From NCBI RefSeq assembly GCF_018129085.1, contig NZ_JAAGBB010000022.1, positions 60,388 to 124,387 on the forward strand: a stretch of DNA of 64,000 nucleotides. Direction: 5' to 3'. A program made the position numbers and the translations under genes. The notes under the pieces were generated by a model. That model searched no databases. It was not told the DNA's origin and saw only the letters and a program-made list of their open reading frames with translations. Origin of the DNA: Plastoroseomonas hellenica. GTDB taxonomy: Bacteria > Pseudomonadota > Alphaproteobacteria > Acetobacterales > Acetobacteraceae. Shown here piece after piece: positions 8,684 through 23,364 of this stretch (positions within the stretch are counted from its first letter, which is position 1; each line of letters begins with the position of its first letter).

Positions 8684-9145
8684 ATGGATCTGCGCCCCCG
8701 TTTCACCGAGGCCCTGAAGGCGTCGATGCTCGCCAAGGATGCCGCGCGGACCTCCACCATCCGCATGATCCTCGCCAAGCTGAAGGACACCGACATCGCC
8801 GCCCGCAAGGCGCCGACCGATCCTGGCGTGCCGGACGAGCAGATCGCTGCCATGCTGCGCGGCATGGCCAAATCCCGCCGCGAAGCGGTCGAGCTCTATC
8901 GCCAGGGCAACCGTCCGGAGCTCGCGGAGAAGGAGGAGGCCGAGATCGCAGTGATCGAAAGCTTCCTGCCGGCGCAGATGGATGAGGCCGCGACCGCCGC
9001 CGCGGTCGATGCCGCCATCGCGGAGGCTGGCGCGGCCTCGATCAAGGACATGGGCAAGGTGATGGCTGTGCTGCGCGCGAGACACGCGGCGGAAATGGAC
9101 ATGGCCAAGGCCGGGCCGCTGGTGAAGGCGAAGCTCGGGGGGTGA
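8684..9145 (+). CDS. GatB/YqeY domain protein
   Basis: A 153-residue protein matching the YqeY family, related to the C-terminal tRNA-binding domain of GatB (MDLRPRFTEALKASMLAKDA at the start, IAVIESFLPAQM in the middle, DMGKVMAVLRARHAAEMDM near the end). Its exact role is not established; it is often found beside dnaG and rpoD as here. The ATG at 8684 has GGAG at 8671-8674. Structured repeat copies flank it on both sides. It is likely the first gene of a rightward unit with dnaG and rpoD. Confidence 0.92.
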   Translation: MDLRPRFTEALKASMLAKDAARTSTIRMILAKLKDTDIAARKAPTDPGVPDEQIAAMLRGMAKSRREAVELYRQGNRPELAEKEEAEIAVIESFLPAQMDEAATAAAVDAAIAEAGAASIKDMGKVMAVLRARHAAEMDMAKAGPLVKAKLGG

Positions 9146-9156
9146 TCATGCAAAGC

Positions 9157-9254
9157 GGGCCGGTTTGCTCAACCGGCCCGAGGCCGCGAAGGCGGCCCGC
9201 CGGTAGTCCGGCGAAGCCAAGCCGCGCGGATGCGCGGCGCCCGGCGTTTGAGGG
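9157..9254 (+). repeat. Structured repeat, short form, copy B
   Basis: Same architecture as copy A. First stem GGGCCGGTT/AACCGGCCC (9157-9165 with 9171-9179); second GGCCGC/GCGGCC with loop GAAG; third GCCGG/CCGGC with loop TAGT; linker GAAGCCAAG; fourth CCGCGC/GCGCGG with loop GGAT; tail GCCCGGCGTTTGAGG. Stems one, three and four differ from copy A by paired changes on both arms, as expected of selected RNA (or cruciform) structure. It sits between the YqeY stop and the dnaG start. Confidence 0.75.
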
Positions 9255-9281
9255 GCGGTGCGCGTGCCAACGCGCGCCGCC
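9254..9281 (+). promoter_or_regulatory. Hairpin in the dnaG leader
   Basis: Stem of 12 pairs including one G-T wobble: GGCGGTGCGCGT (9254-9265) with ACGCGCGCCGCC (9270-9281), loop GCCA. It directly follows repeat copy B and ends 21 bases before the dnaG ATG, just ahead of the ribosome-binding AAGGAG. It could attenuate or tune dnaG translation; no U-run follows. Confidence 0.5.
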
Positions 9282-9302
9282 GTTGATATAAGGAGCGCTC
9301 CC

Positions 9303-11102
9303 ATGGCGCTTTCCCCCTCATTCCTGGATGAACTCCGTCTCCGCACCCCGTTGCCCGGCCTGATCGGGCGGCGGGCGCGGCTTACGCGGTCGGGGCGCAA
9401 CTGGAAGGCCTGCTGCCCTTTCCACAACGAGAAGTCGCCCTCCTTCTACGTCTATGACGACCACTACCATTGCTTCGGCTGCGGTGCGCATGGCGACGCG
9501 GTCAGCTTCGTCATGCAGAGCGAGGGCGCCGGCTTCATGGAGGCGGTGGAGCGTCTGGCCGCCGAGGCCGGGCTCGATGTCCCGAAGCCGACGCCGGAAG
9601 CCGCCGCACGGGACCGCCGGGCGCGCGACCTGCATGCGGTGATGGCGGCAGCGCAGGAGGCCTTTACCCGCCGCCTGCACCTGCCGGAGGGCCGCCCGGC
9701 GCTCGACTACCTGCAGCGGCGGGGCCTGACGCCGGAGACGATCCGCGCCTTCGGCCTCGGCTGGGCCTCTGGCACGCGGGGCGCCATCGCCGCCGACCTG
9801 AAGCCGGAAGGCGTCGAGACGGCGCAGCTCCTGGAGGCCGGGCTGGTCAGGGAAGGCGAGGGCGGCGAGGCGCCGCGCGACTTTTTCTTCGGCCGGGTCA
9901 TCTTCCCGATCCGCGACCGGCGCGGCCGGGTGATCGCCTTCGGCGGCCGCACCCTCGGCGATGCGCAGCCCAAATACGTGAACAGCCCGGAGACGCCGCT
10001 ATTCTCCAAGCGCCGCGCCCTGTTCGGCCTGGACGGCGCGAAGGAAGCTGCCTTCCGCGGCGCGCGGGTGATCGCGGTCGAAGGCTACATGGACGTGATC
10101 GCGCTGCACCAGGCGGGCTTCGGGGCCGCGGTCGCCCCGCTCGGCACCGCGCTCACCGCCGAGCAGATGCAGGAGCTCTGGCGCCTGACGCCGGAACCGG
10201 TCCTGTGCTTCGACGGCGATGCCGCCGGTGCCCGCGCCGCGGCGCGGGCGGCGGAGCTGGCGCTGACCCAGCTCGCGCCCGAGCGCACGCTGCGCCTGGC
10301 CACCCTGCCGGCCGGCGAGGATCCGGATACGCTGGTGGGCAAGGGCGGGCCGGCTGCCTTTCAGGCGGTGCTGGATGCCGCGCAGCCGCTGTCGGAGGCG
10401 CTGTTCACGCTGATCGCGGGCGGCCGGCCGCCGCAGACGCCGGAAGCCCGTGCGGCGCTGCGCCATCGCCTGGCGGCGGCGGCGGCCACCATTCCGGACA
10501 AGGCGCTGGCGTCCGAGTATCGCAGCATGTTGCTCGACCGCTTCTTCACCGCGCGCGCCCGTCCCGGCCAGAAGCCGAAGCCGCCTCGCATCGCCCGCGC
10601 CGCGCCGGATCCCGGCCAGGCGCGGAGCGAGGGCGCGCGCTGCGCGCTCGCGATCCTGATCCGCCATCCCTGGCTGCTGCCGCAGGTGGAGGAGGCGTTG
10701 GCGCTGCTCGATTTGCCCGAAGGCCCGGCCACGCGGCTCCGCAACGCCCTCTTCGCATGGCTTTCCGGTATTGAGACGCTTGACTCCGCTGCCCTGATCG
10801 ACCACCTCGCCCACACTGGGGAAAGCGACGCGCTGGCCTGGGCGATGCGGCCCGAGGGCCTCCCGCAGGCAGCGCAAGCCGAGGCCCAGCCGAAGGAGGC
10901 CGAGGAAGGGTGGTGGCACTTCTTCCTGCTCCTGCGCGGGGAGGCGGATCTGATCGAGGACCAGCGCGCGGCGGAGCGGGACTGGATCGCGACCAACGAC
11001 CCCGGCGCGGCGCTACGGCTGCAGCGGCTGACGGAGGCGATCGCCGCACAGCGGCGGGGCGAGATCGAGGCCGTGGCGGATACCGCCGCGACTTCCCCAT
11101 AG
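9303..11102 (+). CDS. dnaG: DNA primase
   Basis: Makes RNA primers for replication. From ATG 9303 (preceded by AAGGAGCGCTCCC) it is 599 residues. The N-terminal CHC2 zinc finger shows C38, H41, C57 and C60 (CPFH, CFGC). The TOPRIM core has [17 protein letters not shown] and the acidic DGDAAG motif. The C-terminal helicase-interaction region (about 445-599) is poorly conserved as usual. An upstream in-frame ATG at 9258 lies inside the leader hairpin and is unlikely. It is followed 73 bases later by rpoD, the classical macromolecular-synthesis arrangement with YqeY in the rpsU position. Confidence 0.97.
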   Translation: MALSPSFLDELRLRTPLPGLIGRRARLTRSGRNWKACCPFHNEKSPSFYVYDDHYHCFGCGAHGDAVSFVMQSEGAGFMEAVERLAAEAGLDVPKPTPEAAARDRRARDLHAVMAAAQEAFTRRLHLPEGRPALDYLQRRGLTPETIRAFGLGWASGTRGAIAADLKPEGVETAQLLEAGLVREGEGGEAPRDFFFGRVIFPIRDRRGRVIAFGGRTLGDAQPKYVNSPETPLFSKRRALFGLDGAKEAAFRGARVIAVEGYMDVIALHQAGFGAAVAPLGTALTAEQMQELWRLTPEPVLCFDGDAAGARAAARAAELALTQLAPERTLRLATLPAGEDPDTLVGKGGPAAFQAVLDAAQPLSEALFTLIAGGRPPQTPEARAALRHRLAAAAATIPDKALASEYRSMLLDRFFTARARPGQKPKPPRIARAAPDPGQARSEGARCALAILIRHPWLLPQVEEALALLDLPEGPATRLRNALFAWLSGIETLDSAALIDHLAHTGESDALAWAMRPEGLPQAAQAEAQPKEAEEGWWHFFLLLRGEADLIEDQRAAERDWIATNDPGAALRLQRLTEAIAAQRRGEIEAVADTAATSP

Positions 11103-11175
11103 GGTAGAGGCATCAGCGCGCGGACCGCCGGCATTCCCGGTGGGCCAGCCGCGCATTGAACGGAGCGGGCGAGGC

Positions 11176-13089
<1,914 letters not shown>

Positions 13090-13114
13090 GGTGGACGCGC
13101 TGCGTGAGGCGGTG

Positions 13115-13660
13115 ATGGAGGTCGCCGTCGACGTCACCTTCCTGCGCATGGCATCGGCGCCGGCGGAAGCCGGGCCGGCGCTGCCGCCGGCGGCGCGGGT
13201 GGTGCGGCTCAATCATTGCTCGGCCCAGTTCTACCGCTACCTCTACGACACGGTCGGCGCGCCCTGGCTCTGGTGGATGCGCCGGACCGTGGAGCTCGGG
13301 GAGCTGCAGCACGCGATCGCGCCGCCCCGCGTCTCGATCCATGTGCTCTATGTCGGCGGCGAGCCGGTCGGCTTCTACGAGCTGGAGCGGCGCCTGCCGG
13401 AGAGCATGAACCTCAGCTATTTCGGGCTGGTGCCCTGGGCGATCGGCAAGGGCGTGGGCAAGCCCTTCCTCCGCCACGCCATCGACGCGGCCTGGGCGGA
13501 GGCGCCGCGGCAGATGACGGTGAACACCTGCACCGCCGACCATCCCCGGGCGCTGCCCAACTACATCGCCGCCGGCTTCACGCCGCTGCGCACGCTTCGG
13601 GAAATCTGGCCAGTGCCGCTGCGCCTCGGCCTCAAGGTTCCCGAACACCTTTGTTCATGA
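13115..13660 (+). CDS. GNAT family N-acetyltransferase
   Basis: Predicted acetyl-CoA-dependent acyltransferase of 181 residues from ATG 13115, which has GAGG five bases upstream. A GTG at 13091, one base after the rpoD stop, would add eight residues. The GNAT core is recognisable: GGEPVGFYELERR as the beta4 region, LVPWAIGKGVGKPFLRHAI as the motif A acetyl-CoA loop, then TCTADHPRALPNYIAAGFTP. The substrate is unknown. It is probably co-transcribed with rpoD. Its stop codon directly abuts the 3' end of repeat copy C on the opposite strand. Confidence 0.85.
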   Translation: MEVAVDVTFLRMASAPAEAGPALPPAARVVRLNHCSAQFYRYLYDTVGAPWLWWMRRTVELGELQHAIAPPRVSIHVLYVGGEPVGFYELERRLPESMNLSYFGLVPWAIGKGVGKPFLRHAIDAAWAEAPRQMTVNTCTADHPRALPNYIAAGFTPLRTLREIWPVPLRLGLKVPEHLCS

Positions 13661-13814
13661 CCTCAGGCGCCGGCGGCCGCATCCGCGGCCTTGGCTAGCG
13701 CGCTGTCAGGGCGTGCCCAGCGCGACGGTTGGTCGCGCGCGGGCCGCATTCGCGGCCTCGGGGCATCGGCTTCGCCTCGCCACCGCAGGAATGGGTGGCG
13801 GCCTGCGGCCGCGG
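13661..13814 (-). repeat. Structured repeat, long form, copy C
   Basis: Read on the minus strand it begins CCGCGGCCGCAGGCC and ends GCCGGCGCCTGAGG, with the hairpins GGCCGC/GCGGCC (loop GAAT), GCGCGAC/GTCGCGC, and CCGC/GCGG (loop GGAT) after a TAGCCAAGG linker. It aligns with copy D along its length, including GACAGCGCG ahead of AGCCAAG. It fills the space between the GNAT stop and the 3' end of the redoxin gene, so it would be transcribed as the redoxin 3' UTR or lie antisense to rpoD read-through. Confidence 0.7.
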
Positions 13815-13860
13815 TTTGGTGGGAGCGCCGGGGGTTTAAGGCGACTCCGACGCTTGGGGA

Positions 13861-14484
13861 TCAAGCATCCACATACTTGATAGCGCACCCGTAGGGTGGG
13901 GTGCTGGCGCGGGTGACCTGGCGGCCTTCGGTGATGGCCAGGAAGGCGTCGCGGAAATAGGGCTCGGCGCGGGCCACGTCCTCGATCCGGGTGGAGCGGA
14001 TCGAATCGATGCCGCCCATGTAGCGCAGCACGCCATCGGCGGAGATGACGAACATCTGCGGCGTCGTCGTCGCCTGATAGGCGCGGGCGGCGGCGCTGCG
14101 GTGATCGAGCAGCACCGCGGTCGGCGCGGCGTTGCGGCTCGCGGTCAGCTCCTTCGCCTGCGGGCCGGTCACATGGCCCTGCTCGCCGGCCGGAGAGGAG
14201 GCGATCGAGAGCCACACCGCGTTGCGCCCGGCGGCCAGGCGCTGCAGCGTCTGCATGTTGGTGCTGCCGTAGTGCTTCCGCACATAGGGGCATTCGTGAT
14301 TGGTCCATTCCAGGACCACGACGCGGCCGCGGAAATCCGCGAGGCGCCTGATGTCGCCATCCTGGTCGGGGAGGGCGATGTCGGGTGCCGCGGTGCCGAT
14401 CGCGGGCGATGCGCCGGCGAGGCGGGGCGTGAGAGCGAGGGTCCCGGCGGCCATGAGGGCGGCGCGGCGGCTGATGATCGTCAT
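13861..14484 (-). CDS. Exported redoxin/thioredoxin-fold protein
   Basis: A 207-residue protein with a Tat-like N-terminal signal (SRRAALMAAGTLALTPRLAGA, RR at 6-7, cleavage near 25). The thioredoxin fold is shown by IGTAAPDIALPDQDGDIRRL, then VVVLEWTNHECPYVRKHYG, then TTTPQMFVISADGVLRY with the cis-proline. Only one cysteine is in the active-site region (C65 in HECPYV); the other, C200, lies near the C-terminus, so this is not a standard CXXC oxidoreductase. It starts 32 bases after the DsbD-like gene on the same strand, which suggests it receives electrons from that membrane reductase. Confidence 0.85.
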   Translation of the reverse strand: MTIISRRAALMAAGTLALTPRLAGASPAIGTAAPDIALPDQDGDIRRLADFRGRVVVLEWTNHECPYVRKHYGSTNMQTLQRLAAGRNAVWLSIASSPAGEQGHVTGPQAKELTASRNAAPTAVLLDHRSAAARAYQATTTPQMFVISADGVLRYMGGIDSIRSTRIEDVARAEPYFRDAFLAITEGRQVTRASTPPYGCAIKYVDA

Positions 14485-14516
14485 GTCGCTTCTCCTCAGT
14501 GGTGTGTTGGAAGGGG

Positions 14517-16577
14517 TCAGCTGTTGTTGGGCGCGGAGAGGGCCTGCCGCACGATCCCTTCGGTCAAGATCTGCGGCAGCACGCGCGGCGCGCCGCCGCC
14601 CGCGGGGTAGAAGAGATAGAGCGGCACGCCGTCGCGCCCATGCGCGCGCAGCAGCGCCGTGATCGCGGGATCGCCCCGGGTCCAGTCGCCGACCAGATAG
14701 GCGACGTTCTGGGCAGCGAAGCTCTCGCGCACCGCATCGGTGCGCAGCGCCACGCGCTCATTCACCTTGCAACTGATGCACCAGGCGGCGGTGAGGTTGA
14801 CAAAGACCGGCCGGCCTTCGGCCCGGAGCGCCGCGACCCGCGCCTCCGACCAGGCCTCGCCCGCATCCTCGGCAGCGGCCTGGGCTGCGGGTGGCACGGC
14901 GCCGAGGCCGGGCAGCAGCGCCAGGGCGGCGATCACCGCGACGCCGGCGGCCACCCGCCCGAAGCGCCAGCCCTGCGCCTGCGCGACACCGAGTGCCCAG
15001 GCACCGAAGCCGATCAGCAGCGCGCCGGAGAGCGCGGCGAAGACGCCGCCGGGCCCGGCCTGCTCCGCCAGCACCCAGACCAGCCAGGCGGCGGCGGCGT
15101 ACATCGGGAAGGCGAGGGCCTGCTTCAGCCGCTCCATCCAGAGCCCGGGCTTCGGCAGCACCCGCGCCGCGCCGGGGAACAGGCCGAGCAGGGCATAGGG
15201 CGCGGCCATGCCGAGCCCCATGGCCGCGAAGACGGTCAGCGCCTCCGCCGGCGCCATGGCCAGCGCCGCGCCGATCGCGGCGGCCATGAAGGGCGCCGTG
15301 CAGGGGGTGGCGACCAGCACCGCCAGCACGCCGGTGAAGAAGGAGCCCGCATGGCCGCCCCGCGCCGCGAGACCGCTGCCGGCCGAGACCGGCCCGCCCA
15401 AGGCGAAGACGCCGGAGAGGTTGAGCCCGACCGCCAGCATCAGCCAGGCCATGCCGGCGACGAAGACCGGGCTCGTGAACTGGAAGCCCCAGCCGGCCGC
15501 GCCGCCCGCGAAGCGCAGCCCGATCAGCAACCCGCCGAGTGCCAGGAAGGACAGCACGACGCCCGCCGTGTAGCTCGCCGCATGCGCCCTGACTGCGCCC
15601 CGCGCCGCGCCCGAGAGCCGCGCCAGCGACACCGCCTTCATGGCGAGGATCGGGAAGACGCAGGGCATCAGGTTCAGGATCAGGCCGCCCAGCGCCGCGA
15701 AGAGCGCGGCCTGCCAGAGCGGCAGCCCGCCGCCGGCCGCCGGCACCGCGCCCGGCACCGCCCCGACGGTATAGGCGCCGCGCACCCCGGCGGCATCGGT
15801 GATGGCGACGATGCCCTCGATCCGCACCGGCAACGCCTCGGCATTGCCGCGCGCGAGCGCCAGGGTCAGCGCCCCGTCGCGGACCGCGAGGGCCTGCGGC
15901 GCGGCATTCTCGATCACACCCCAGTCGGCGGGGAAGAAGAAGGCGTCACGCACCGCGCCCGGTTCGATGCCCGGTCCCGCGACTTCCAGCACGCCCTGCC
16001 GGCCTTCGAAGCCGATCCGCGCCGTGAAGGGCGCGGCGCGCGGCTCGGCGGCTTCGGCGGCGGTGAAGAGGGCGGCGGTGGCGGCATCCGGACGTGGCGC
16101 CGCCTCTACGGGCAGGTCGACGCGGAAGCTGCCTTCCTCGGGGATGCAGATGCGCTCGCAGACCAGCCAATTGGCGTCCGCGGTGAAGGAGAAGGTGTCG
16201 CCGGGGCGGAGCGTCGCCGGCGGGGTCACCGGGATGGTGAAGACGGCCTCGTTCTCGTAGCCGAAATTCACCAGCGGCCCGAAGGGGATGCGCTGCGGCG
16301 CCGGGAAGCGCATCGGCTCCGCGCTGGCGCCGTCGGGGAGGGCGAGCGTGACCTCGGGCGGCTGCCCGGCATCGCCCGGGTTGGTCCAGTAGGTGTGCCA
16401 GCCCGGTGCCAGCCTCTGGCGCAGCGCGATGCGGAAGGGGACGCCCGGAGCAATCGCCGCCGGCTCTGTGATCATGGTGACTGTCGCACGGGGCGAGGTG
16501 ACGGCCACCGTCTCCAGCGCCCGCGCCGGCAGCGCGGCGAGCAGCGTCAGCAGCAGGGGCGTGAGCAGGCGCAACAT
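14517..16577 (-). CDS. DsbD/ScsB-like cytochrome c biogenesis-type thiol-disulfide reductase
   Basis: Membrane protein of 686 residues that passes reducing power from cytoplasmic thioredoxin to periplasmic partners. A signal peptide (LLTPLLLTLLAALPARALE) precedes an N-terminal beta-rich domain with the cysteine pair LVCERICIPEEG. The central membrane domain has the two conserved cysteine motifs NLMPCVFPILAMK and VATPCTAPFMAAA. The C-terminal thioredoxin domain has the WCISC motif at 599-603. The order matches ScsB/DsbD proteins. It is the first gene of a pair with the exported redoxin. An in-frame ATG at 16613 is an unlikely start because it displaces the signal peptide. Confidence 0.9.
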   Translation of the reverse strand: MLRLLTPLLLTLLAALPARALETVAVTSPRATVTMITEPAAIAPGVPFRIALRQRLAPGWHTYWTNPGDAGQPPEVTLALPDGASAEPMRFPAPQRIPFGPLVNFGYENEAVFTIPVTPPATLRPGDTFSFTADANWLVCERICIPEEGSFRVDLPVEAAPRPDAATAALFTAAEAAEPRAAPFTARIGFEGRQGVLEVAGPGIEPGAVRDAFFFPADWGVIENAAPQALAVRDGALTLALARGNAEALPVRIEGIVAITDAAGVRGAYTVGAVPGAVPAAGGGLPLWQAALFAALGGLILNLMPCVFPILAMKAVSLARLSGAARGAVRAHAASYTAGVVLSFLALGGLLIGLRFAGGAAGWGFQFTSPVFVAGMAWLMLAVGLNLSGVFALGGPVSAGSGLAARGGHAGSFFTGVLAVLVATPCTAPFMAAAIGAALAMAPAEALTVFAAMGLGMAAPYALLGLFPGAARVLPKPGLWMERLKQALAFPMYAAAAWLVWVLAEQAGPGGVFAALSGALLIGFGAWALGVAQAQGWRFGRVAAGVAVIAALALLPGLGAVPPAAQAAAEDAGEAWSEARVAALRAEGRPVFVNLTAAWCISCKVNERVALRTDAVRESFAAQNVAYLVGDWTRGDPAITALLRAHGRDGVPLYLFYPAGGGAPRVLPQILTEGIVRQALSAPNNS

Positions 16578-16629
16578 GAACAAAAGGAAATATGCCCTTC
16601 CGGCCGGATGCAAGGGTTCGCAACAAAGA

Positions 16630-16657
16630 AAGGCCGGCGGATCCCTCCGCCGGCCTT
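16630..16657 (-). terminator. Rho-independent terminator after hppA
   Basis: Perfect 11-base stem AAGGCCGGCGG/CCGCCGGCCTT with a 6-base loop. Read leftward it is followed by a T-rich run (TCTTTGTTG), as expected for a terminator of the leftward hppA transcript. It also insulates hppA from the DsbD-like gene that starts 53 bases further on. Confidence 0.8.
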
Positions 16658-16678
16658 CTTCTATAGCACGCCAACCAC

Positions 16679-16820
16679 CCGCGGCCGCAGGCCGCCACCG
16701 GAAAGGCCGGACCGCGAGGCGTCAGCCGATGCGGCCCGCGCGCGACCGACCTTGCGCCGGGCGCGCCCCGACAGCGCGGAAGCCAAGGGGCGCGGATGCG
16801 CCCCGCCCGGCGTCTGAGGG
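16679..16820 (+). repeat. Structured repeat, long form, copy D
   Basis: Begins CCGCGGCCGCAGGCCGCCAC as copy C does. It continues through GCGGCCCGCGCGCGACC, a GGGCGCGCCC palindrome and GACAGCGCGGAAGCCAAG, then the hairpin GGGGCGC/GCGCCCC (loop GGAT) and the tail GCCCGGCGTCTGAGG. It lies in the gap between the ends of hppA and the DsbD-like gene, antisense to both. Together with A-C it shows that the family is interspersed rather than tied to one gene. Confidence 0.75.
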
Positions 16821-16837
16821 CAGACAAAAAACTGCTG

Positions 16838-18964
<2,127 letters not shown>

Positions 18965-19084
18965 GACGGTATTCTCCCCCTCAATTTTTCCGGGCCGGCC
19001 GTGGCGGAGGACATGCGTCCTTCCGCCGGACCCGGTTGAGGGGAAGCCTAGGCAGGCTTCCGCATAGCGCGCAACCGGCTCAGA

Positions 19085-19615
19085 TCACTCAGCCTTTGCC
19101 CGCTCCACAGCCTCGGTGATCAGGCGGCGGGCCTCGGCGGCGTCGCCCCAGCCCAGGACCTTCACCCATTTACCGGGCTCCAGGTCCTTGTAGTGCTCGA
19201 AGAAGTGCTTGATCTGATCGAGGGTGATCTGCGGCAGGTCGGTCACCGTCTTCACGGAATCATAGCGCTTGGTCAGCTTGCTGGACGGCACCGCGATGAT
19301 CTTCTCGTCCATGCCGCCATCGTCTTCCATGCGCAGCACGCCGACCGGCCGGGCATTGATCACCGCACCCGGCAGGATCGGGCGGGTATTGGCGATCAGC
19401 ACGTCGATCGGGTCGCCATCCTCGGAGAGGGTATGCGGCACGAAGCCGTAATTCCCGGGGTAGCGCATCGGCGTGTAGAGGAAGCGGTCCACGAACAGCG
19501 TGCCGGAGGCCTTGTCGAGCTCGTACTTGATCGGCTCGCCGCCGATCGGGACCTCGATCACGACGTTCACGTCCTCCGGCGGGTTCTTGCCGATGGGGAT
19601 GGCGTCGAGGCGCAT
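19085..19615 (-). CDS. ppa: Inorganic pyrophosphatase (soluble, family I)
   Basis: Cytoplasmic enzyme of 176 residues that hydrolyses pyrophosphate to drive biosynthesis. Starts [20 protein letters not shown]. The family signature with metal-binding aspartates DGDPIDVLI is visible, after [10 protein letters not shown] and before the [11 protein letters not shown] segment. The ATG at 19615 gives the usual length; an upstream in-frame ATG at 19747 would add 44 residues unlike the family. It lies 120 bases upstream of hppA in the same direction and diverges from the secreted hydrolase gene at 19746. Confidence 0.97.
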   Translation of the reverse strand: MRLDAIPIGKNPPEDVNVVIEVPIGGEPIKYELDKASGTLFVDRFLYTPMRYPGNYGFVPHTLSEDGDPIDVLIANTRPILPGAVINARPVGVLRMEDDGGMDEKIIAVPSSKLTKRYDSVKTVTDLPQITLDQIKHFFEHYKDLEPGKWVKVLGWGDAAEARRLITEAVERAKAE

Positions 19616-19745
19616 GGGATGGCTCCAGTCCGGTAAGGTATGCTGCGCCGCCGCATAGCAGCGGGCCCGCCATGGCGCAATTTCCCGGCGGCCCGCCCGG
19701 TCTGATAGGCTCCGTATCGAAACAAGCTTTCTGGGGGAGAGTTCC

Positions 19746-20933
19746 ATGAAATTGCGCCTGACGGTGCTCGCGCTCGCCGCGGCGCTGCTTCTGCCGGCCG
19801 TATTTCCAGGCCAGGGGCCGCGGGCGCAGGAGCCGGTGCAGAAGCAGGTCTTCGAAGCCGGCAGCTACCGCACCCGCGGCGGCGGGACCATCGCCAATAC
19901 CCGCGTCGGCTACCAGACCGCGGGCCGGCTGAACGAGGCGCGGGACAACGCCATCCTCATCACCCATTTCTTCAGCGGCAACAGCCACGCCTTCGGGCGG
20001 CTCGGCGGTCCGCAGGGGCCGGTCGGCTACTGGGATGCGATCATCGGGCCGGGCCGGGCCATCGACACCGACCGCTACTTCGTCATCTCCTCCGACACGC
20101 TCGTGAACCTGAACGTGCCGGACCCGAACACCGTCACGACCGGGCCCGCGACCCTCGATTCGGCGACGGGCCGGCCTTACGGCCTGACCTTCCCGGTGGT
20201 CTCGATGCGCGACTTCGTGGAGGTGCAGAAGCGCCTTCTCGACCATCTCGGCGTCAGGCGGCTGGCGCTGGTCGCCGGCGGGTCGATGGGGGCGCTCCAG
20301 GCCATGGAATGGGCTGCCGCCTATCCGGAGATGGTGGCGCGCGTCATGCCGGTGATCGCGCATGACATCGATCCCTGGAACCTCGCCTGGCTCGACGTCT
20401 GGGAAGCGCCGATCCGGATGGATCCGAACTGGCGCCAGGGCGATTACTACGCCCAAGGCCGACAGCCGCCGCTGGCGGGGCTGGCGGAGGCGCTCCGGAT
20501 CGTCACCCTGCAGTCGCGGGACCGGCAATGGGCGCGTGGCCTCGGCATGCGCCCAGCCGAGGGCAACGACCCCGCGCGCAACCTGCTGGACCGCTTCGCC
20601 ATCGAGAAATGGCTGGACGACGCGGCCACGGCCCGGGCGCGGACCTCGGACGCCAACTCCTTCCTCTATTTGGTGCGGGCGAACCAGCTCTTCTTCAACG
20701 AGTATGACAGCCCGGAGGCCGCTTTCCGCCGCAGCCAGGCGCGCTGGCTGGTGGTGCCGACCGCCAATGACCGCGTCTTCCCGATCGAGGGTGTCAGGGA
20801 GATGGTGGAGACGCTCCGCCGCGTCGGCCGCCCCGTCGCGGTCGCGGAGGTGGCGGGGCCGCTCGGCCATCTGAACGGGGTCGCGAACATGGGCCCGCTC
20901 TCCGACCGCATCCGAGCGTTTCTGGCGGAGTAA
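19746..20933 (+). CDS. Secreted homoserine O-acetyltransferase-family alpha/beta hydrolase
   Basis: A 395-residue alpha/beta hydrolase of the MetX branch, with a signal peptide ([20 protein letters not shown], cleavage near 28) that true cytoplasmic MetX lacks. The nucleophile S180 lies in GGSMGALQ, a common MetX form of the elbow. The acid is D342 (TANDRVFP) and the base H375 (PLGHLNG). It could be a periplasmic esterase or acyltransferase rather than a methionine biosynthetic enzyme. The start is well supported by GGGGGAGAG just upstream. It is transcribed divergently from ppa and followed by a short hairpin and a tRNA gene. Confidence 0.85.
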   Translation: MKLRLTVLALAAALLLPAVFPGQGPRAQEPVQKQVFEAGSYRTRGGGTIANTRVGYQTAGRLNEARDNAILITHFFSGNSHAFGRLGGPQGPVGYWDAIIGPGRAIDTDRYFVISSDTLVNLNVPDPNTVTTGPATLDSATGRPYGLTFPVVSMRDFVEVQKRLLDHLGVRRLALVAGGSMGALQAMEWAAAYPEMVARVMPVIAHDIDPWNLAWLDVWEAPIRMDPNWRQGDYYAQGRQPPLAGLAEALRIVTLQSRDRQWARGLGMRPAEGNDPARNLLDRFAIEKWLDDAATARARTSDANSFLYLVRANQLFFNEYDSPEAAFRRSQARWLVVPTANDRVFPIEGVREMVETLRRVGRPVAVAEVAGPLGHLNGVANMGPLSDRIRAFLAE

Positions 20934-20937
20934 TCCG

Positions 20938-20965
20938 CTTGCCGCCTTGTGATTCGCGCGGCAAG
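20938..20965 (+). terminator. Hairpin between hydrolase gene and tRNA
   Basis: Stem CTTGCCGC/GCGGCAAG (20938-20945 with 20958-20965) and a 12-base loop, starting four bases after the hydrolase stop codon. No U-run follows, so termination is only probable. Confidence 0.4.
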
Positions 20966-20976
20966 GAGAGGGGGAC

Positions 20977-21049
20977 GGGCCTGTAGCTCAATGGTCAGAG
21001 CGGACCGCTCATAACGGTTTGGTTGCAGGTTCGAGTCCTGCCGGGCCCA
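20977..21049 (+). tRNA. tRNA with anticodon CAT (probably elongator Met or Ile2)
   Basis: A 73-base cloverleaf. The acceptor GGGCCTG pairs with CGGGCCC (one G-T pair) and the discriminator is A. The D-arm is GCTC...GAGC. The anticodon stem is GACCG/CGGTT around loop CTCATAA, giving anticodon CAT. The T-arm is GCAGG-TTCGAGT-CCTGC. CCA is not encoded. The paired G1-C72 excludes initiator tRNA. Elongator Met and lysidine-modified Ile2 tRNAs both carry CAT and cannot be separated with certainty here; the acceptor and variable-region pattern leans to Ile2. Confidence 0.93.
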
Positions 21050-21142
21050 TGCCCCGCCGCTTTCCCGGCGCCTGTCACGCTTGTCGCCTCGCGCCCCGGC
21101 GCTTAGAACGCGGCGAACCCCCGCATCGCAGGTCCCTCCGCC

Positions 21143-22818
<1,676 letters not shown>

Positions 22819-22822
<4 letters not shown>

Positions 22823-23364
22823 GCGGAGGCGGTCTGCCCGGCGCCCATGCGGGGCCGGGCCGCATCCTGCGCACCGCGCGGCTGATGCTGCTGCCGCCGG
22901 GGCAGGAGAACCTGGCCGACCTCATCCGCCTGAAGGCCGATGTGCGCGTCTTCGACCTCATGCTGCACGGCGTGCGCACGCCGGACCGCACGCGGGAGGA
23001 GCTGGAGGACGACATCGATTTCTGGGCGGTGCGCGGCTATGGCACCTGGTGCGTCTTCCTGCGCGATGCCGGCGATTTCCTTGGCATCTGCGGGCTGATG
23101 GAACGGCCGGACGGGCGCGGCGTCGCGCTGCGCTATGCGCTCTGGCCCGAATGCCGCGGCCACGGCTATGCGCGGGAGGCGGCGCGCGCCGCGCTCGATT
23201 TCGGGCATCGCGCCGGCCTGCCGCGCATCATCGCGGTGGCGCGGGACAGCAACATCGCCTCGGTCGAGGTATTGACCGATATCGGCATGACCCCGGCCGG
23301 CGAATTCCAGAACCAGGGCAACCGCATGCTGGTTTTCGAGAGCCGCGGCCCGGCGATCAGATAA
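22819..23364 (+). CDS. GNAT family N-acetyltransferase (RimJ/RimL-like)
   Basis: A 181-residue acetyltransferase. It opens with RILRTARLMLLPPGQENLADL, typical of the RimJ/RimL ribosomal-protein acetyltransferase branch. The acetyl-CoA segment is ALRYALWPECRGHGYAREAARAAL, followed by VARDSNIASVEVLTDIGM. The substrate is unknown; a small molecule or a protein N-terminus is possible. It is translationally coupled to ettA by an ATGA overlap and ends eight bases inside the 3' end of the convergent gene 23357-23962. Confidence 0.88.
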
